Below are positions 36,328 to 45,784 of a stretch of 64,000 nt of DNA, piece after piece. Made by a program: the position numbers and the translations under genes. The first letter of the stretch is position 1; each line of letters opens with the position of its first letter. This DNA is from Marinospirillum sp031581385 (lineage in GTDB: Bacteria > Pseudomonadota > Gammaproteobacteria > Pseudomonadales > Halomonadaceae): the NCBI RefSeq assembly GCF_044810985.1, contig NZ_CP085242.1, positions 992,001 to 1,056,000 of the forward strand, read 5' to 3'. A model generated the notes under the pieces. The model saw only the letters and a list, made by a program, of their open reading frames with translations. It made no database searches and was not told the origin of the DNA.

Positions 36328-36522
36328 ATGCCAACTGTAGAACTAAAGCTCATGGGGCTGACCTGTAATGGTTGCGTCAACAAAGTAACCGAAGCCCTGA
36401 TGAGTCAGGAGAGTGTTGATCAGGTGGATGTCAGCCAGGAAGCCGCCACCATCACCGGCAGCATCAGCCCGGACGAAGCTATTGAAGTGATTGAAAACCT
36501 GGGCTTTGAAGCCGAAGAGTAA
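36328..36522 (+). CDS. copZ: Heavy-metal-associated (HMA) copper chaperone, CopZ-like
   Basis: A 64-aa single HMA domain. Metal-binding MGLTCNGCVNKV has the CxxC pair, and the rest of the ferredoxin-like fold ends IENLGFEAEE. The ATG at 36328 has GGAG seven bases upstream and is preferred over the GTG two codons earlier. Such proteins hand Cu(I) to CopA, encoded 166 bp downstream with a structured repeat between. Copper is inferred from the pairing. Confidence 0.88.
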   Translation: MPTVELKLMGLTCNGCVNKVTEALMSQESVDQVDVSQEAATITGSISPDEAIEVIENLGFEAEE

Positions 36523-36553
36523 GCCTTGCAGTGATCCTTCTCTAACTGCCTGT

Positions 36554-36649
36554 TGCAGGGTATGTGTTTGTCAGGACGCGTGAATACATCCCTGTAAGCT
36601 CTGGCTGCGACTTCCTGTCGCAGACAGCCTGACCAAACAACACCCTGCA
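36554..36649 (+). repeat. Structured intergenic repeat, copy A (between copZ and copA)
   Basis: A nested inverted repeat: outer arms TGCAGGG / CCCTGCA, middle arms TTTGTCAGG / CCTGACCAA and a perfect inner hairpin CTGCGAC-TTCCT-GTCGCAG (36605-36623). It shares the constant segment GACGCGTGAATACATCCCTG with copy B at 61261-61357. See the covariation finding. Confidence 0.8.
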
Positions 36650-36688
36650 CGGCAGTCAACTCCCAACCTTATTTAGCCTGGAGACTCC

Positions 36689-38926
36689 ATGTCCAAACCT
36701 ATTCGCCTTGCCCTGAGAGGGATGACCTGCGGCGCTTGTGTCGGCAGTGTTGAAAAAGCCCTGCAGGGCGTTTCCGGTGTTGATGAAGTGAAGGTCAATC
36801 TTCCAGATCGCAGTGCCGAAGTCAAAGGCGAGGTGGATGAGAAAACCCTGGTCAAGGCTGTTGAAGAAGCCGGTTATGGGGCCACACCCATGGGCGCGGA
36901 TTACGGTGAGGATGAGCGTCAGGCCGAAGAAGCTGCAGCCCTGAAAAAGGTCTGGATCAAAACCTGGGTCGCTCTGGCCGTTGGTGTGCCGCAGATGCTA
37001 CTGATGTTTACCGGCCACCTGCCCATGCTGGAAGAGGCACGGGTTCTCTGGGGTATTATTGGTCTGGTGACTCTGGCCACCATGGTTTTTGCTGGGGGCC
37101 ACTTTTATACGGGCGCCTGGACAGCCCTGAAAAACCGCCGCGCCAATATGGACAGTCTGATTGCTCTGGGTACCGGGGCAGCCTGGGTTTACTCCACCCT
37201 GATGGTGCTCTGGCCGGAAATTGTCCCAGCTGAAAGTCGGCATGTTTACTATGAGGCCGCGGTCTTCATTGTCGGTCTGGTCAATCTGGGGCAGGCTCTG
37301 GAAACCCGCGCCCGTGGGCAAGCTTCCCAGGCCATACGCCGTCTTATGCAGCTGCAGCCGGACACGGCCTGGCTGGTCACCCCTGATGGTGAAGAGAAGG
37401 AAATGCGTCTGGCCTCCATCCAGCCCAGTGATGTTCTGCGTGTGCGTCCCGGTGAGCGAATTCCAGTTGATGGCATCGTGGCGGACGGTGAAACCCAGGT
37501 GGATGAATCCATGCTGACCGGTGAACCCAACCCGGTGAGCAAAAAGAAAAAAGACTGGTTGTCAGCCGGTACAGTCAATCAAACCGGCAGTATCAAAATG
37601 CGGGTGCGCAAGGTCGGTGAAGAAACCGCCCTGGCCCAGATTATTCATCAGGTACGGGATGCCCAGGGTTCCAAGCCTGCCATCGGGCGTCTGGTTGACA
37701 AGATCAGTTCCATTTTTGTCCCTGTTGTTATTGTTATCGCCCTGATCACCGCTTTGGTCTGGTGGCTGGTGGGCCCGGAACCCCAGTCGGCCTATATGCT
37801 GGTGGCCGCCATGGCGGTGCTGGTGATTGCCTGCCCCTGTGCTCTGGGACTGGCGACCCCCATGTCCATCATGGTGGGTGTGGGCCGTGCTGCCAGCAAG
37901 GGCGTGTTAATTCGCAAAGGCGATGCCCTGCAGGAAGCTTCACGTTTGAACGCAGTGATTCTGGATAAAACCGGCACCATCACGGAAGGCAAACCCAGAT
38001 TAGTGGACTTCAAGATTCAGGAGAACTCGGCTTTCCAGCTGTCCAAAGATGAATTGCTGGCCAACCTGGCAGCTTTGGAACAGGCCTCTGAACACCCTCT
38101 GGGTGCTGCTGTGGTTGCTGCCGCCAAGGAACAAAAACTGACTCTGCCCAAAACGGACACCCCGGAAATCCTCAGTGGCCAGGGCATCAAGGGCAGGATT
38201 GCCAACCAAACCTGGCTGGTGGGAAACCGCTCCCTGCTGGAATCGGAAGAAGTTGAAATCAGTGAGGCTCAGGAAAATCAGGCCTCGGAAATGGCTGATC
38301 AAGGACAAACCTGTATTCATCTGGCCATTGAAGGCCAACTGGTGGCTTTAATCGGCATTGCCGACCCCATCAAAGAAGACTCAGCCGCAGCGATTCAGCG
38401 CCTGCAGCAGGCCGGTGTCCAGGTGGTCATGCTGACCGGGGACAGCCAGAGAACAGCCCAGGCGGTCGCCCGTCAGGTGGGCATTGACGAAGTCTTTGCG
38501 GAAGTCAAACCGGACCAGAAAGCCAACAAGGTCAAGGAACTGCAGGACAAGGGCCTGAGAGTCGGCATGGTCGGTGATGGCATCAATGATGCTCCGGCTC
38601 TGGCCCAGGCCCATGTCGGCTTTGCCATAGGCACAGGCACCGACATTGCCATAGAAAGCGCTGATCTGACTCTGATGCGGGGTTCTCTGCACGGTGTTGC
38701 TGATGCCATGCTGATCTCCCGTGCCACGGTCCGTAATATCTGGCAGAACCTGTTTGGTGCCTTCATCTACAACACCCTGGGTATTCCGCTGGCTGCCGGT
38801 GTGCTCTTCCCGCTGACCGGCTGGCTGTTGAGTCCGGCCTATGCCGCAGCAGCCATGGCCTTGTCCTCAGTGACAGTCGTCAGTAATGCCAACCGTCTGC
38901 GTTATATCAAACTGGATAAGCACTGA
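36689..38926 (+). CDS. copA: Copper-exporting P1B-type ATPase CopA
   Basis: A 745-aa inner-membrane Cu(I) pump. An N-terminal HMA domain has GMTCGACV (about 11-18). Eight membrane helices are expected, with the translocation motif Cys382-Pro-Cys384. The phosphorylation motif DKTGT is at Asp426, HP appears in ASEHPLGAA, and GDGINDAPAL is the hinge. CPC plus the HMA domain fits Cu(I)/Ag(I) rather than Zn/Cd (CPC-x-K). aguB follows after 2 bp. No CueR-type site was identified. Confidence 0.95.
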   Translation: MSKPIRLALRGMTCGACVGSVEKALQGVSGVDEVKVNLPDRSAEVKGEVDEKTLVKAVEEAGYGATPMGADYGEDERQAEEAAALKKVWIKTWVALAVGVPQMLLMFTGHLPMLEEARVLWGIIGLVTLATMVFAGGHFYTGAWTALKNRRANMDSLIALGTGAAWVYSTLMVLWPEIVPAESRHVYYEAAVFIVGLVNLGQALETRARGQASQAIRRLMQLQPDTAWLVTPDGEEKEMRLASIQPSDVLRVRPGERIPVDGIVADGETQVDESMLTGEPNPVSKKKKDWLSAGTVNQTGSIKMRVRKVGEETALAQIIHQVRDAQGSKPAIGRLVDKISSIFVPVVIVIALITALVWWLVGPEPQSAYMLVAAMAVLVIACPCALGLATPMSIMVGVGRAASKGVLIRKGDALQEASRLNAVILDKTGTITEGKPRLVDFKIQENSAFQLSKDELLANLAALEQASEHPLGAAVVAAAKEQKLTLPKTDTPEILSGQGIKGRIANQTWLVGNRSLLESEEVEISEAQENQASEMADQGQTCIHLAIEGQLVALIGIADPIKEDSAAAIQRLQQAGVQVVMLTGDSQRTAQAVARQVGIDEVFAEVKPDQKANKVKELQDKGLRVGMVGDGINDAPALAQAHVGFAIGTGTDIAIESADLTLMRGSLHGVADAMLISRATVRNIWQNLFGAFIYNTLGIPLAAGVLFPLTGWLLSPAYAAAAMALSSVTVVSNANRLRYIKLDKH

Positions 38927-38928
38927 TC

Positions 38929-39804
38929 ATGTTACGTCAAGTCAGGGTCGCAGCCACCCAGATGGCCTGTTCAAAAGACCGTTCTGCCAATATTGCCAGG
39001 GCCGAACAGCTGGTTCGCAAAGCAGCCAGCCAGGGTGCCCAGATCATCCTGCTGCAAGAGCTGTTTGAAACCCCCTACTTCTGTCAGAAACAGAAGTACG
39101 AGTATCTGCAACTGGCCACACGCCTGGAAGACAACCCGGCCGTTCAGCATTTTCAGAAGCTGGCTGCCGAGCTGGAGGTCGTGCTGCCCATCTGCTTTTA
39201 TGAGCTGGCCGGTCAGGTGCGCTTCAACACGGTGGTTCTGATTGATGCCGATGGCAGCCTGCACCCCAACCTCTATCGTAAAACCCACATTCCTGATGGC
39301 CCTGGCTACAGTGAAAAATTTTACTTCACGCCGGGTGATACCGGCTTTCAGGTCTGGAATACCCGTTATGCCCGCATCGGTCTGGGCATCTGCTGGGATC
39401 AGTGGTTTCCGGAAACAGCCCGTGCCCTGGCGCTTCAGGGGGCGGAAATCATTTTCTTCCCCACAGCGATTGGCAGCGAACCCCATGATCCCACGCTGGA
39501 CAGCAAGGATCACTGGCAGCGCACCCAGCAAGGTCATGCTGCGGCCAATCTGACCCCGGTGGTGGTTTCCAATCGGGTTGGTAAAGAAGAAGAGGATGAC
39601 TGGCAGATCACCTTCTACGGCTCTTCCTTCATCACCGATGGAACCGGTGCCAAGGTCGCTGAACTGGACCGGCAGGAAGAAGGGGTTCTGGTGCAGACTT
39701 TTGACCTGGATGAGCTGGCCTTTGCCCGGCATTCCTGGGGTGTCTTCCGCGATCGCCGTCCGGATCGCTACGGCCACCTGATGAGCAAGGATGGTTCAAA
39801 ATGA
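38929..39804 (+). CDS. aguB: N-carbamoylputrescine amidase
   Basis: A 291-aa nitrilase-superfamily hydrolase that converts N-carbamoylputrescine to putrescine. The Glu-Lys-Cys triad lies in LLQELFETPYF, RKTHIPDGPGY and GLGICWDQWFPE; the last is typical of AguB. The start lies 2 bp after the copA stop. The usual partner aguA is not in the window. It ends 3 bp from the convergent signalling gene. Confidence 0.93.
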   Translation: MLRQVRVAATQMACSKDRSANIARAEQLVRKAASQGAQIILLQELFETPYFCQKQKYEYLQLATRLEDNPAVQHFQKLAAELEVVLPICFYELAGQVRFNTVVLIDADGSLHPNLYRKTHIPDGPGYSEKFYFTPGDTGFQVWNTRYARIGLGICWDQWFPETARALALQGAEIIFFPTAIGSEPHDPTLDSKDHWQRTQQGHAAANLTPVVVSNRVGKEEEDDWQITFYGSSFITDGTGAKVAELDRQEEGVLVQTFDLDELAFARHSWGVFRDRRPDRYGHLMSKDGSK

Positions 39805-39807
39805 AAA

Positions 39808-42585
39808 TCAGAATTTAAGTTTCTCGGCAATCTCTTCGCAAGCCGCGAGCACCTGGCTTCTGGGCACCGGTGGGCTGAAGTAATAACCCTGAACCAGGTG
39901 GCAGCCGGATTCCTTCAGAAAAGCCAGTTGCTTGCGCTCTTCCACCCCTTCGGCAACCACTTCCAGGTTCAGTTTACCGGCCATGGCACTGATGGCGGAA
40001 ATAATCGCCATATCATCCTTGTCACCGGGAATATCTTTTACAAAGGAGCGATCGATTTTCAGGGAATGCACGGGTAACTGCTTCAGGTAACTCAGGGAAG
40101 AATAACCCGTACCAAAATCATCAATCGACAGGCTGATACCCAGCTCCTCTATCTTGTGCAGAATCGGCAAGCTCAGATCCATCTGATCCATCAGGGTGCT
40201 CTCAGTGATTTCCAGCTCCAGATATTGCGGTGGCAGGTTATAGCGGCTGAGCAAGGCATCCAGCTGCTCAGGCAGGCCTTTGTCTTTCAACTGGCGGGGA
40301 GAAAGATTCACAGCCACATAACAACGCTGACTGAGGCGTTGGTTGAGCCACACCAGATCACGACAGGCCTGTTCAAGAACCTGGTGGCCCAGCTCAATAA
40401 TCAGACCGGTTTCTTCGGCAATGGGAATGAATTCTGCCGGGGAGATGATACCGCGTTCAGGATGATGCCAACGCACCAGGGCCTCAAAACCCACCACACT
40501 ATTCAGCGGCAAATTGACCTGGGGTTGGTAGTAGACTTCAAAACTCTGTTCCGCCAGAGCCGTGCGTAATTCGGTTTCCACCTCCAACAGACGCGAGGCA
40601 TGCTCGTTCATTTCCTGGCTGAAGAACTGATAATTGTTGCGGCCCCGGGTTTTCGCCTGGTACATGGCCAGATCAGCATTTTTCAGCAGCTCCGTTGGGT
40701 TGGCGCTGTCTGTGGGGGCCAGGGCAATCCCCACCGAGGTGGTTACTATGACACTGTTTTTTTCCAGCTCAATCGGCTGGCTGAGTTTTTCAATAATCTT
40801 GCGGGCCACGGCCGCAGCCGCTTCAGTATGCTGCAAATCCTGCAGTAATAGAGTGAACTCATCCCCCCCCAGGCGGGCAATGCTATCCGAATCCCGCACA
40901 CAGGTGCGCAAGCGCTCGGCCACAGTAATCAGTAGCTGGTCACCGGCATCATGCCCCAGGGTATCGTTGATGCGTTTGAAGTGATCCAGATCCAGATACA
41001 AAAGGGCTGAAATAGTATTCTGGCGCCGGGCCAGTTTGATGGCTTTATGCAGCCGCTGCTTGAAGAGGCGACGGTTTTCCAGCCCGGTCAGGGTATCGTA
41101 AAGTGCCAGCTGCTCCATTTTTTGGTGGGTCTGCTTGAGTGCCGTAATGTCTTCGGCCACCAGAACAAAAAAAGCTTCCTGCTGATGTTGAAAATGCACC
41201 GGTGATATGGAAACCAGCATCCAGTAATGCTGCTGGGCACTGACCTGAAATTGCAACTCACCCCGCCAATACCCGGATTCGCGCATGCCTCTCAGCAGCC
41301 TCAGCCGCTGTTCCCGGCTGACACTCGCGCGCAGAAGCTCTTCAAGCTTCTGGTTCTTCAGTTCTTCCTGCTGGCGACCCAGGAGTTCGCAGAGCCGTGT
41401 GTTGGAGTAGTGAATAAGATTCTGGGCATCGCAGATGAGTACCGCGCTGCCGCTGTATTCCAGGGCGCTGGACAAAAGATGCAGTTGTTGTTGCTGCTCT
41501 CTCTGGGTGCTGACGTCCTGGGAAACACTCAGAATTGCAGGCTTTCCCCCCGTATCACTGAACTGCAACTTGCTGGTTTCCCAGGTTCTGGCAGGCTCCT
41601 GCCCCATTCCAGGAATGGTCTCTTCGCGCATATAGAGGCTGTCGCCACTGGCCAGCAATGCCCTTTCCTGGCTAAGCTGCTGTTCAAAGGCCTGGTTATC
41701 ACCCGTGATTTCCGCCAGATTATTGCCCAGTAAATCCTGGGGCCGGGCATGAAAAAAGCTGGCCGTGGCCTTGTTGACCAGAACGAACCGCCCTTCCCGA
41801 TCCCGGGCATAAATCATCTGGGGCACCAGATCTATGACCTGACGAAGCCGACGCTCGCTGCGTTCCCGCCCCCGCACCAGCTTGGAAAGCTGATAAGCCG
41901 CAAACAGGCCCAGATTCAATAAAAACAACAGAACCAGCAAAGCAGGGAGCAAGGAGGATCGCACCAGTTCCTGACCCGGCCTGGGTAAGGGGTAACGCAG
42001 ATAGGCCAAAGGTTGCCCGGCTTGAGACTGCAGAGGAAAGAGGCCCTGGCCGCTGATGGTTATGCCCTGTAGATCCAGAGTCAGCTCAGGCAGTTGATAG
42101 ACCCTCTGCCATTGTTCTAAAAGTTCGGGCGTTAGTTTTTCCAGCAAAACCAGGCTGCGATGATCGATAGACCGCAACTGGTAAAGGTACACTTGCTTGT
42201 CTGCTTTCAGCAGGCCCTGGCCCTGCTTGGCGTCCAGTTTACTCAGTTTTTCTTGCAGGCTAGCTGGCAGGCTTTCATTGCGCTCACAAAGAAACTCGGG
42301 GGCTTTTTCGGGTTCTTGCAGGAGCAGGCATTGCCCATCCAGTTGATGAGGCAAAAGTTGGGAAAAACTGGCCGAATCCAGATGAATGAAGAGAACCGCC
42401 AGCTGGTCAGACAACTTATTCAGGTGGCGCTGATGATCCTGCAGAGCAAACTGCAACTGTTGTTCGAGATTTTCATGGGCGCGCTGATCGCTGTTATGAC
42501 CCAAAAGCACCAGGCCAAACACCAGGGCAAGAACGGAAGCACCCGCTAGAAAAAGGAAAGGGGCAAAAACCCGAAAAGAAAACAT
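39808..42585 (-). CDS. Membrane-anchored PAS-GGDEF-EAL cyclic-di-GMP protein
   Basis: A 925-aa protein. Transmembrane helices near 10-30 and 210-235 bound a periplasmic region of about 180 residues. Two PAS domains (about 250-370 and 375-490) precede GGDEF (intact LGGDEF, about 570) and EAL (FEALVRWHHP at about 700; DDFGTGYSSLSYL with catalytic acids). Both the diguanylate cyclase and phosphodiesterase sites look intact, so net activity cannot be judged. Controls motility or biofilm by c-di-GMP in the family. Confidence 0.95.
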   Translation of the reverse strand: MFSFRVFAPFLFLAGASVLALVFGLVLLGHNSDQRAHENLEQQLQFALQDHQRHLNKLSDQLAVLFIHLDSASFSQLLPHQLDGQCLLLQEPEKAPEFLCERNESLPASLQEKLSKLDAKQGQGLLKADKQVYLYQLRSIDHRSLVLLEKLTPELLEQWQRVYQLPELTLDLQGITISGQGLFPLQSQAGQPLAYLRYPLPRPGQELVRSSLLPALLVLLFLLNLGLFAAYQLSKLVRGRERSERRLRQVIDLVPQMIYARDREGRFVLVNKATASFFHARPQDLLGNNLAEITGDNQAFEQQLSQERALLASGDSLYMREETIPGMGQEPARTWETSKLQFSDTGGKPAILSVSQDVSTQREQQQQLHLLSSALEYSGSAVLICDAQNLIHYSNTRLCELLGRQQEELKNQKLEELLRASVSREQRLRLLRGMRESGYWRGELQFQVSAQQHYWMLVSISPVHFQHQQEAFFVLVAEDITALKQTHQKMEQLALYDTLTGLENRRLFKQRLHKAIKLARRQNTISALLYLDLDHFKRINDTLGHDAGDQLLITVAERLRTCVRDSDSIARLGGDEFTLLLQDLQHTEAAAAVARKIIEKLSQPIELEKNSVIVTTSVGIALAPTDSANPTELLKNADLAMYQAKTRGRNNYQFFSQEMNEHASRLLEVETELRTALAEQSFEVYYQPQVNLPLNSVVGFEALVRWHHPERGIISPAEFIPIAEETGLIIELGHQVLEQACRDLVWLNQRLSQRCYVAVNLSPRQLKDKGLPEQLDALLSRYNLPPQYLELEITESTLMDQMDLSLPILHKIEELGISLSIDDFGTGYSSLSYLKQLPVHSLKIDRSFVKDIPGDKDDMAIISAISAMAGKLNLEVVAEGVEERKQLAFLKESGCHLVQGYYFSPPVPRSQVLAACEEIAEKLKF

Positions 42586-42651
42586 GCACTTAGGCCGATG
42601 GCTGGGAATTGCAGCGAGAAATCATACAGAAGATACTCCTTACAGACAAGA

Positions 42652-43326
42652 TTACTTACATAAGATGATGGTAGCTTGCCCGACGTGAATCTTTTGTAAT
42701 TTCCAGTAATCAGCCAGCCAGTCAAAACAGGCTTCACTGTAAAAGGTAATATGGGTCGGATCCATTAAATAGTGCCAACGCTTGAAAGCTTCCAGATTAC
42801 GTGGCCTTTGCGTCATGATGCCCAGATAGCCACCCGGTTTCAGGCAAGCCAGCAGTTGATCCATCACCTCTGCAGGCTGAGCCAGATGCTCAAAAACCTC
42901 CGTCGTTACCAGAAAATCATATTGCCGCTTCAGCCGCTCGGGATGGAACGCAAAGTAGGGATCGTAATCAACGCAGTCATAACCGGCTTCACGGAACATC
43001 AGAGAAAGGGTCGGCCCTGGCCCGGAACCAAAATCCAGACCTTCGGGCATTCGCCCTTCACGCTTTTTGATGGTGTCCAGAAAAGGCAGCAAAGGTTCCA
43101 AAAGGCGGTTCAGGAAACGTCGATAACCCGCATCATCCGGGCGGTTATCATGCTGCTGGTAAACGGCTTTTTCCTGCTCGGGGGACAAATGAAACCCACT
43201 GGGCACATAGACCAGATCACAAGAAGCACAAAGCCAGTATTCACGACCTGCTAACGGATTACGGGTTTCTGTATGCCATTTTTTGACTTGATCGCTAAAA
43301 CAAAGAGGACAAACTTCGGAGGGCAT
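42652..43326 (-). CDS. Class I SAM-dependent methyltransferase with N-terminal zinc ribbon
   Basis: A 224-aa protein. CPLCFSDQ ... LCASCDLV (CxxC...CxxC, in the first 40 residues) suggests a zinc ribbon. The SAM motif is LDFGSGPGPTLSLMF, and VTTEVFEHLAQP and LKPGGYLGIMT complete the methyltransferase fold. The ATG at 43326 (MPSEVCPLC) has AGGAC upstream and removes a longer N-terminus overlapping a palindrome. The substrate is unknown; related proteins modify sugars or metabolites. Confidence 0.85.
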   Translation of the reverse strand: MPSEVCPLCFSDQVKKWHTETRNPLAGREYWLCASCDLVYVPSGFHLSPEQEKAVYQQHDNRPDDAGYRRFLNRLLEPLLPFLDTIKKREGRMPEGLDFGSGPGPTLSLMFREAGYDCVDYDPYFAFHPERLKRQYDFLVTTEVFEHLAQPAEVMDQLLACLKPGGYLGIMTQRPRNLEAFKRWHYLMDPTHITFYSEACFDWLADYWKLQKIHVGQATIILCK

Positions 43327-43342
43327 ATTCAGTCCTGAAATA

Positions 43343-43360
43343 GTATGCATTTTAGCATAC
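43343..43360. promoter_or_regulatory. Palindrome upstream of the methyltransferase gene
   Basis: GTATGC and GCATAC (6-bp arms, 6-base spacer) lie 17 bp before the methyltransferase start. On the minus strand the spacer reads TAAAAT, a possible -10 box, so a bound factor could block the promoter. Confidence 0.35.
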
Positions 43361-43515
43361 ACCGCTGTTGCACGTACTCTGACGACTTCCTATCGGTCAT
43401 AAAGAAGCCAGTAACATTAACGCTGTTCTACTACCTGGTCAGCATGGAGTAGCTCCCCCAGACCCGTTCGCAGCTATCAACACTTGAGCATCACTTACAC
43501 CAATGGAGTTGTACC

Positions 43516-43689
43516 ATGCACCAACCTACCCCAGTAACCAACTCTGTCGAACGCCTGAAAATGTTGAAAAATGCCCTTCAGTGTCAGCTACACGAAGCCC
43601 TGAAGCAGAAACAAAACCTGCTGGCTCCCCTGGCCAGACAAATGATGACCGGGATTGCACGGCCTAACGACGAACCACCGGGACGGTGA
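43516..43689 (+). CDS. Possible small protein, 57 aa
   Basis: A short frame starting MHQPTPVTNSVERLKMLKNA and ending PPGR. It is mostly helical with a Lys/Gln/Leu core; no signal peptide. GGAG lies about 8 bases before the ATG. It sits alone between the methyltransferase and the two-gene island unit. The ribosome site supports it, but no family is recognised and it could be chance. Confidence 0.4.
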   Translation: MHQPTPVTNSVERLKMLKNALQCQLHEALKQKQNLLAPLARQMMTGIARPNDEPPGR

Positions 43690-43796
43690 CAGCATTCAAG
43701 CCGGTAAAGCTAGCCAGTGTTGATGTTGCATGTTCATTTTTTTGACTAAAAGTGTAGGTTTGGGGCTGTGCTTCACAGATCACTCACTCCCACCAC

Positions 43797-43825
43797 TTCA
43801 AAAAGAAGAATTTAAGGCATATAAT
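43797..43825 (+). promoter_or_regulatory. Promoter of the island two-gene unit
   Basis: TTCAAA (43797-43802) and a consensus TATAAT (43820-43825) are 17 bp apart. Transcription should start near 43832, with GGAGG at 43850-43854 before the ATG at 43859. Confidence 0.65.
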
Positions 43826-43858
43826 CCGATTAAGGAACCATAGCCAATCGGAGGCTGC

Positions 43859-44554
43859 ATGTCACAAGCCAGTACAGAAAGCAAAATCACCCAATTCATT
43901 CACCAATACAGCAAACCGGAACTGTTTGAAGAGATTCCCCTTCTAGTCAGCAAAGCATTCAAGGAAGCTGACGTTGACTGCAGGGCGCGTATTCTAAACT
44001 GCTCGACCAGGCAAAATAGAAAACGCAGCCAGGATCGCTACTTCTACACGCAAGAGGCTCTGTGTAGCGCAGCCTCCGGCTGGAAGCCCTCAACCCAACT
44101 AACAGATAACAAAGGCGAGTCCTACACCCAACTCGAAACAAAAAACCTGCTTGCAACCCTTCACGTTCTCCCCTGGTTCGATGGTAAGATTCGCCGCGCC
44201 AAATCCAGAGACAAGAACGCGGCTCTTAATGAAGGAATTGCCGAGCAGCTTGAACTCTTGCTTGAAGAAGAAAGCAAAAGCAAAAAGCAGAAAGCCTTTG
44301 AGAAGCTCAACATACTCATTGTTGCTGTCGCGCCCCAGCCGGATCAACAGCAGGATGAACCCGCTCAAATTCAGGTGTATGTACCGCACGAGAGCAACAA
44401 AGGCTACCACCTTAAAATTAATATAGACGACCTGATCGCTGGCTTTGCAACTGCCCAGCCTATTACTGAAACAGAAGACCAGGCATGGCCGAAACTGCGT
44501 AAACAAATGCGCAAGTCCGAAGAAGAAGGCAGCCAGGGTGAACAGAATGAATAA
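43859..44554 (+). CDS. Uncharacterised 231-aa protein of the island two-gene unit
   Basis: A charged soluble protein with no signal peptide or membrane segment. It begins MSQASTESKITQFIHQYSKP and carries a basic patch around RQNRKRSQDRYFY (about 50-62). The core WFDGKIRRAKSRDKN (about 106-120) and a Glu/Lys-rich helix follow, then a beta-like YVPHESNKGYHLKINIDDLI. I do not recognise a family. It is 15 bp upstream of the XRE/metallopeptidase gene and shares its promoter and terminator, so the two form one unit. By analogy it could be a toxin or effector held in check by its partner; not shown. Confidence 0.75.
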   Translation: MSQASTESKITQFIHQYSKPELFEEIPLLVSKAFKEADVDCRARILNCSTRQNRKRSQDRYFYTQEALCSAASGWKPSTQLTDNKGESYTQLETKNLLATLHVLPWFDGKIRRAKSRDKNAALNEGIAEQLELLLEEESKSKKQKAFEKLNILIVAVAPQPDQQQDEPAQIQVYVPHESNKGYHLKINIDDLIAGFATAQPITETEDQAWPKLRKQMRKSEEEGSQGEQNE

Positions 44555-44569
44555 GAGGTTGATCACACC

Positions 44570-45775
44570 ATGAGATCCGGGATAAAAGGCTTCCAGTCAT
44601 TACGCCTCAAGCAACTGCGCTCAAATGCCTCCATGACCCAAGCCGAACTCGCTGACCTCGTTCAATGTGCCAAAGGCAACATCTCCAAATGGGAGCAGGG
44701 TAAAAGCAGCCCTGAAGCCAACAGCTTCCAAAGAATCTGCGATGCATTCAATGTCCCTGGCTCCTGGCTTATGGAAGAGCCCATTGCATCACCAGAAACA
44801 CAGCCCAGCTTCTTCAGAACCAACACGAGCACTACAGCTACAGCGCGTGCCCTGGCCAACATCCGCCTGGACTGGGCTGAAGAAATTGCCTACAAACTAC
44901 AAGAAAGTCTTGAATTTCCCAGCATCAATCTGCCGGAATACACAGGCGACTTCAAGGATCTGGCCGACTATGAAATCGAAGACCTGGCCACTGAATGCCG
45001 CCAACGCTGGAATATCGGACAGGCACCCATTGGTAACCTGCTCAACCTAATGGAAAGCAACGGGGTTGTCGCAACTCGTGGCAAACTAGGCTTCACCAAA
45101 ATGGATGGTGTCTCTCGCTGGTCACAGGTCGATGATTACCCCTATGTTTTTCTCTGCATGGACAAAGCAAACGGATTTAGAACACGATTTGATGCCGCTC
45201 ATGAACTGGGCCACATCATCCTTCACAAGGCAGTAAGCCAGGCAGGCTATAAAAAGCACTACAAGCTGCTCGAAACACAAGCACACCGCTTTGCCAGTGC
45301 ATTACTGTTGCCAGCTTCAGCCTTCGTGCGGGATATTCACTACCCAACCATGGAAACCTTTCTGGCCCTGAAGCCCAAGTGGAAAACCTCTGTCGCTGCC
45401 ATGATTCGCCGCTGTCAGGATCTGGAAGTCATCAGCGAGCAAACAGCTTTAAGACTCTGGAAAGCACGATCAGCCAGAGGCTGGACAACTCGCGAACCGC
45501 TGGATGACACTCTGGAACCAGAAGAGCCCAAGCTACTTCAGCGCAGCATCAAAATGCTGGTCGAGAACAATATTCTTGATAAAAACACCCTACGCCAAGT
45601 TCTAGGCCTACCGATTCAGTATGCAGAAGAACTGTGCAACCTACCTCAAGGGTATTTTGATCTGGATGACTCCAGCAAGGTCGTTGAACTGAAGCTGCGT
45701 GCTGAAGCCAAACAGCGCATGAAGCCTCAGCAGCAGAAAGGAAATGGAAAAGTAATTAGCCTACACAGAAGCTAA
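44570..45775 (+). CDS. XRE-family HTH regulator fused to ImmA/IrrE-type metallopeptidase (M78)
   Basis: A 401-aa protein. The N-terminal XRE helix-turn-helix is at about 9-65 (MTQAELADLVQCAKGNISKWEQGK). A linker leads to the ImmA/IrrE peptidase at about 150-270 with the zinc motif His211-Glu212-Leu-Gly-His215 (AAHELGHIILH) and the downstream ETQAHRFASALLLP typical of M78. ImmA/IrrE proteins cleave repressors; XRE-M78 fusions regulate phage genes, toxin-antitoxin units or defence. It is 15 bp after the 231-aa gene, and a strong terminator follows. Confidence 0.92.
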   Translation: MRSGIKGFQSLRLKQLRSNASMTQAELADLVQCAKGNISKWEQGKSSPEANSFQRICDAFNVPGSWLMEEPIASPETQPSFFRTNTSTTATARALANIRLDWAEEIAYKLQESLEFPSINLPEYTGDFKDLADYEIEDLATECRQRWNIGQAPIGNLLNLMESNGVVATRGKLGFTKMDGVSRWSQVDDYPYVFLCMDKANGFRTRFDAAHELGHIILHKAVSQAGYKKHYKLLETQAHRFASALLLPASAFVRDIHYPTMETFLALKPKWKTSVAAMIRRCQDLEVISEQTALRLWKARSARGWTTREPLDDTLEPEEPKLLQRSIKMLVENNILDKNTLRQVLGLPIQYAEELCNLPQGYFDLDDSSKVVELKLRAEAKQRMKPQQQKGNGKVISLHRS

Positions 45776-45784
45776 ACACCTCCA

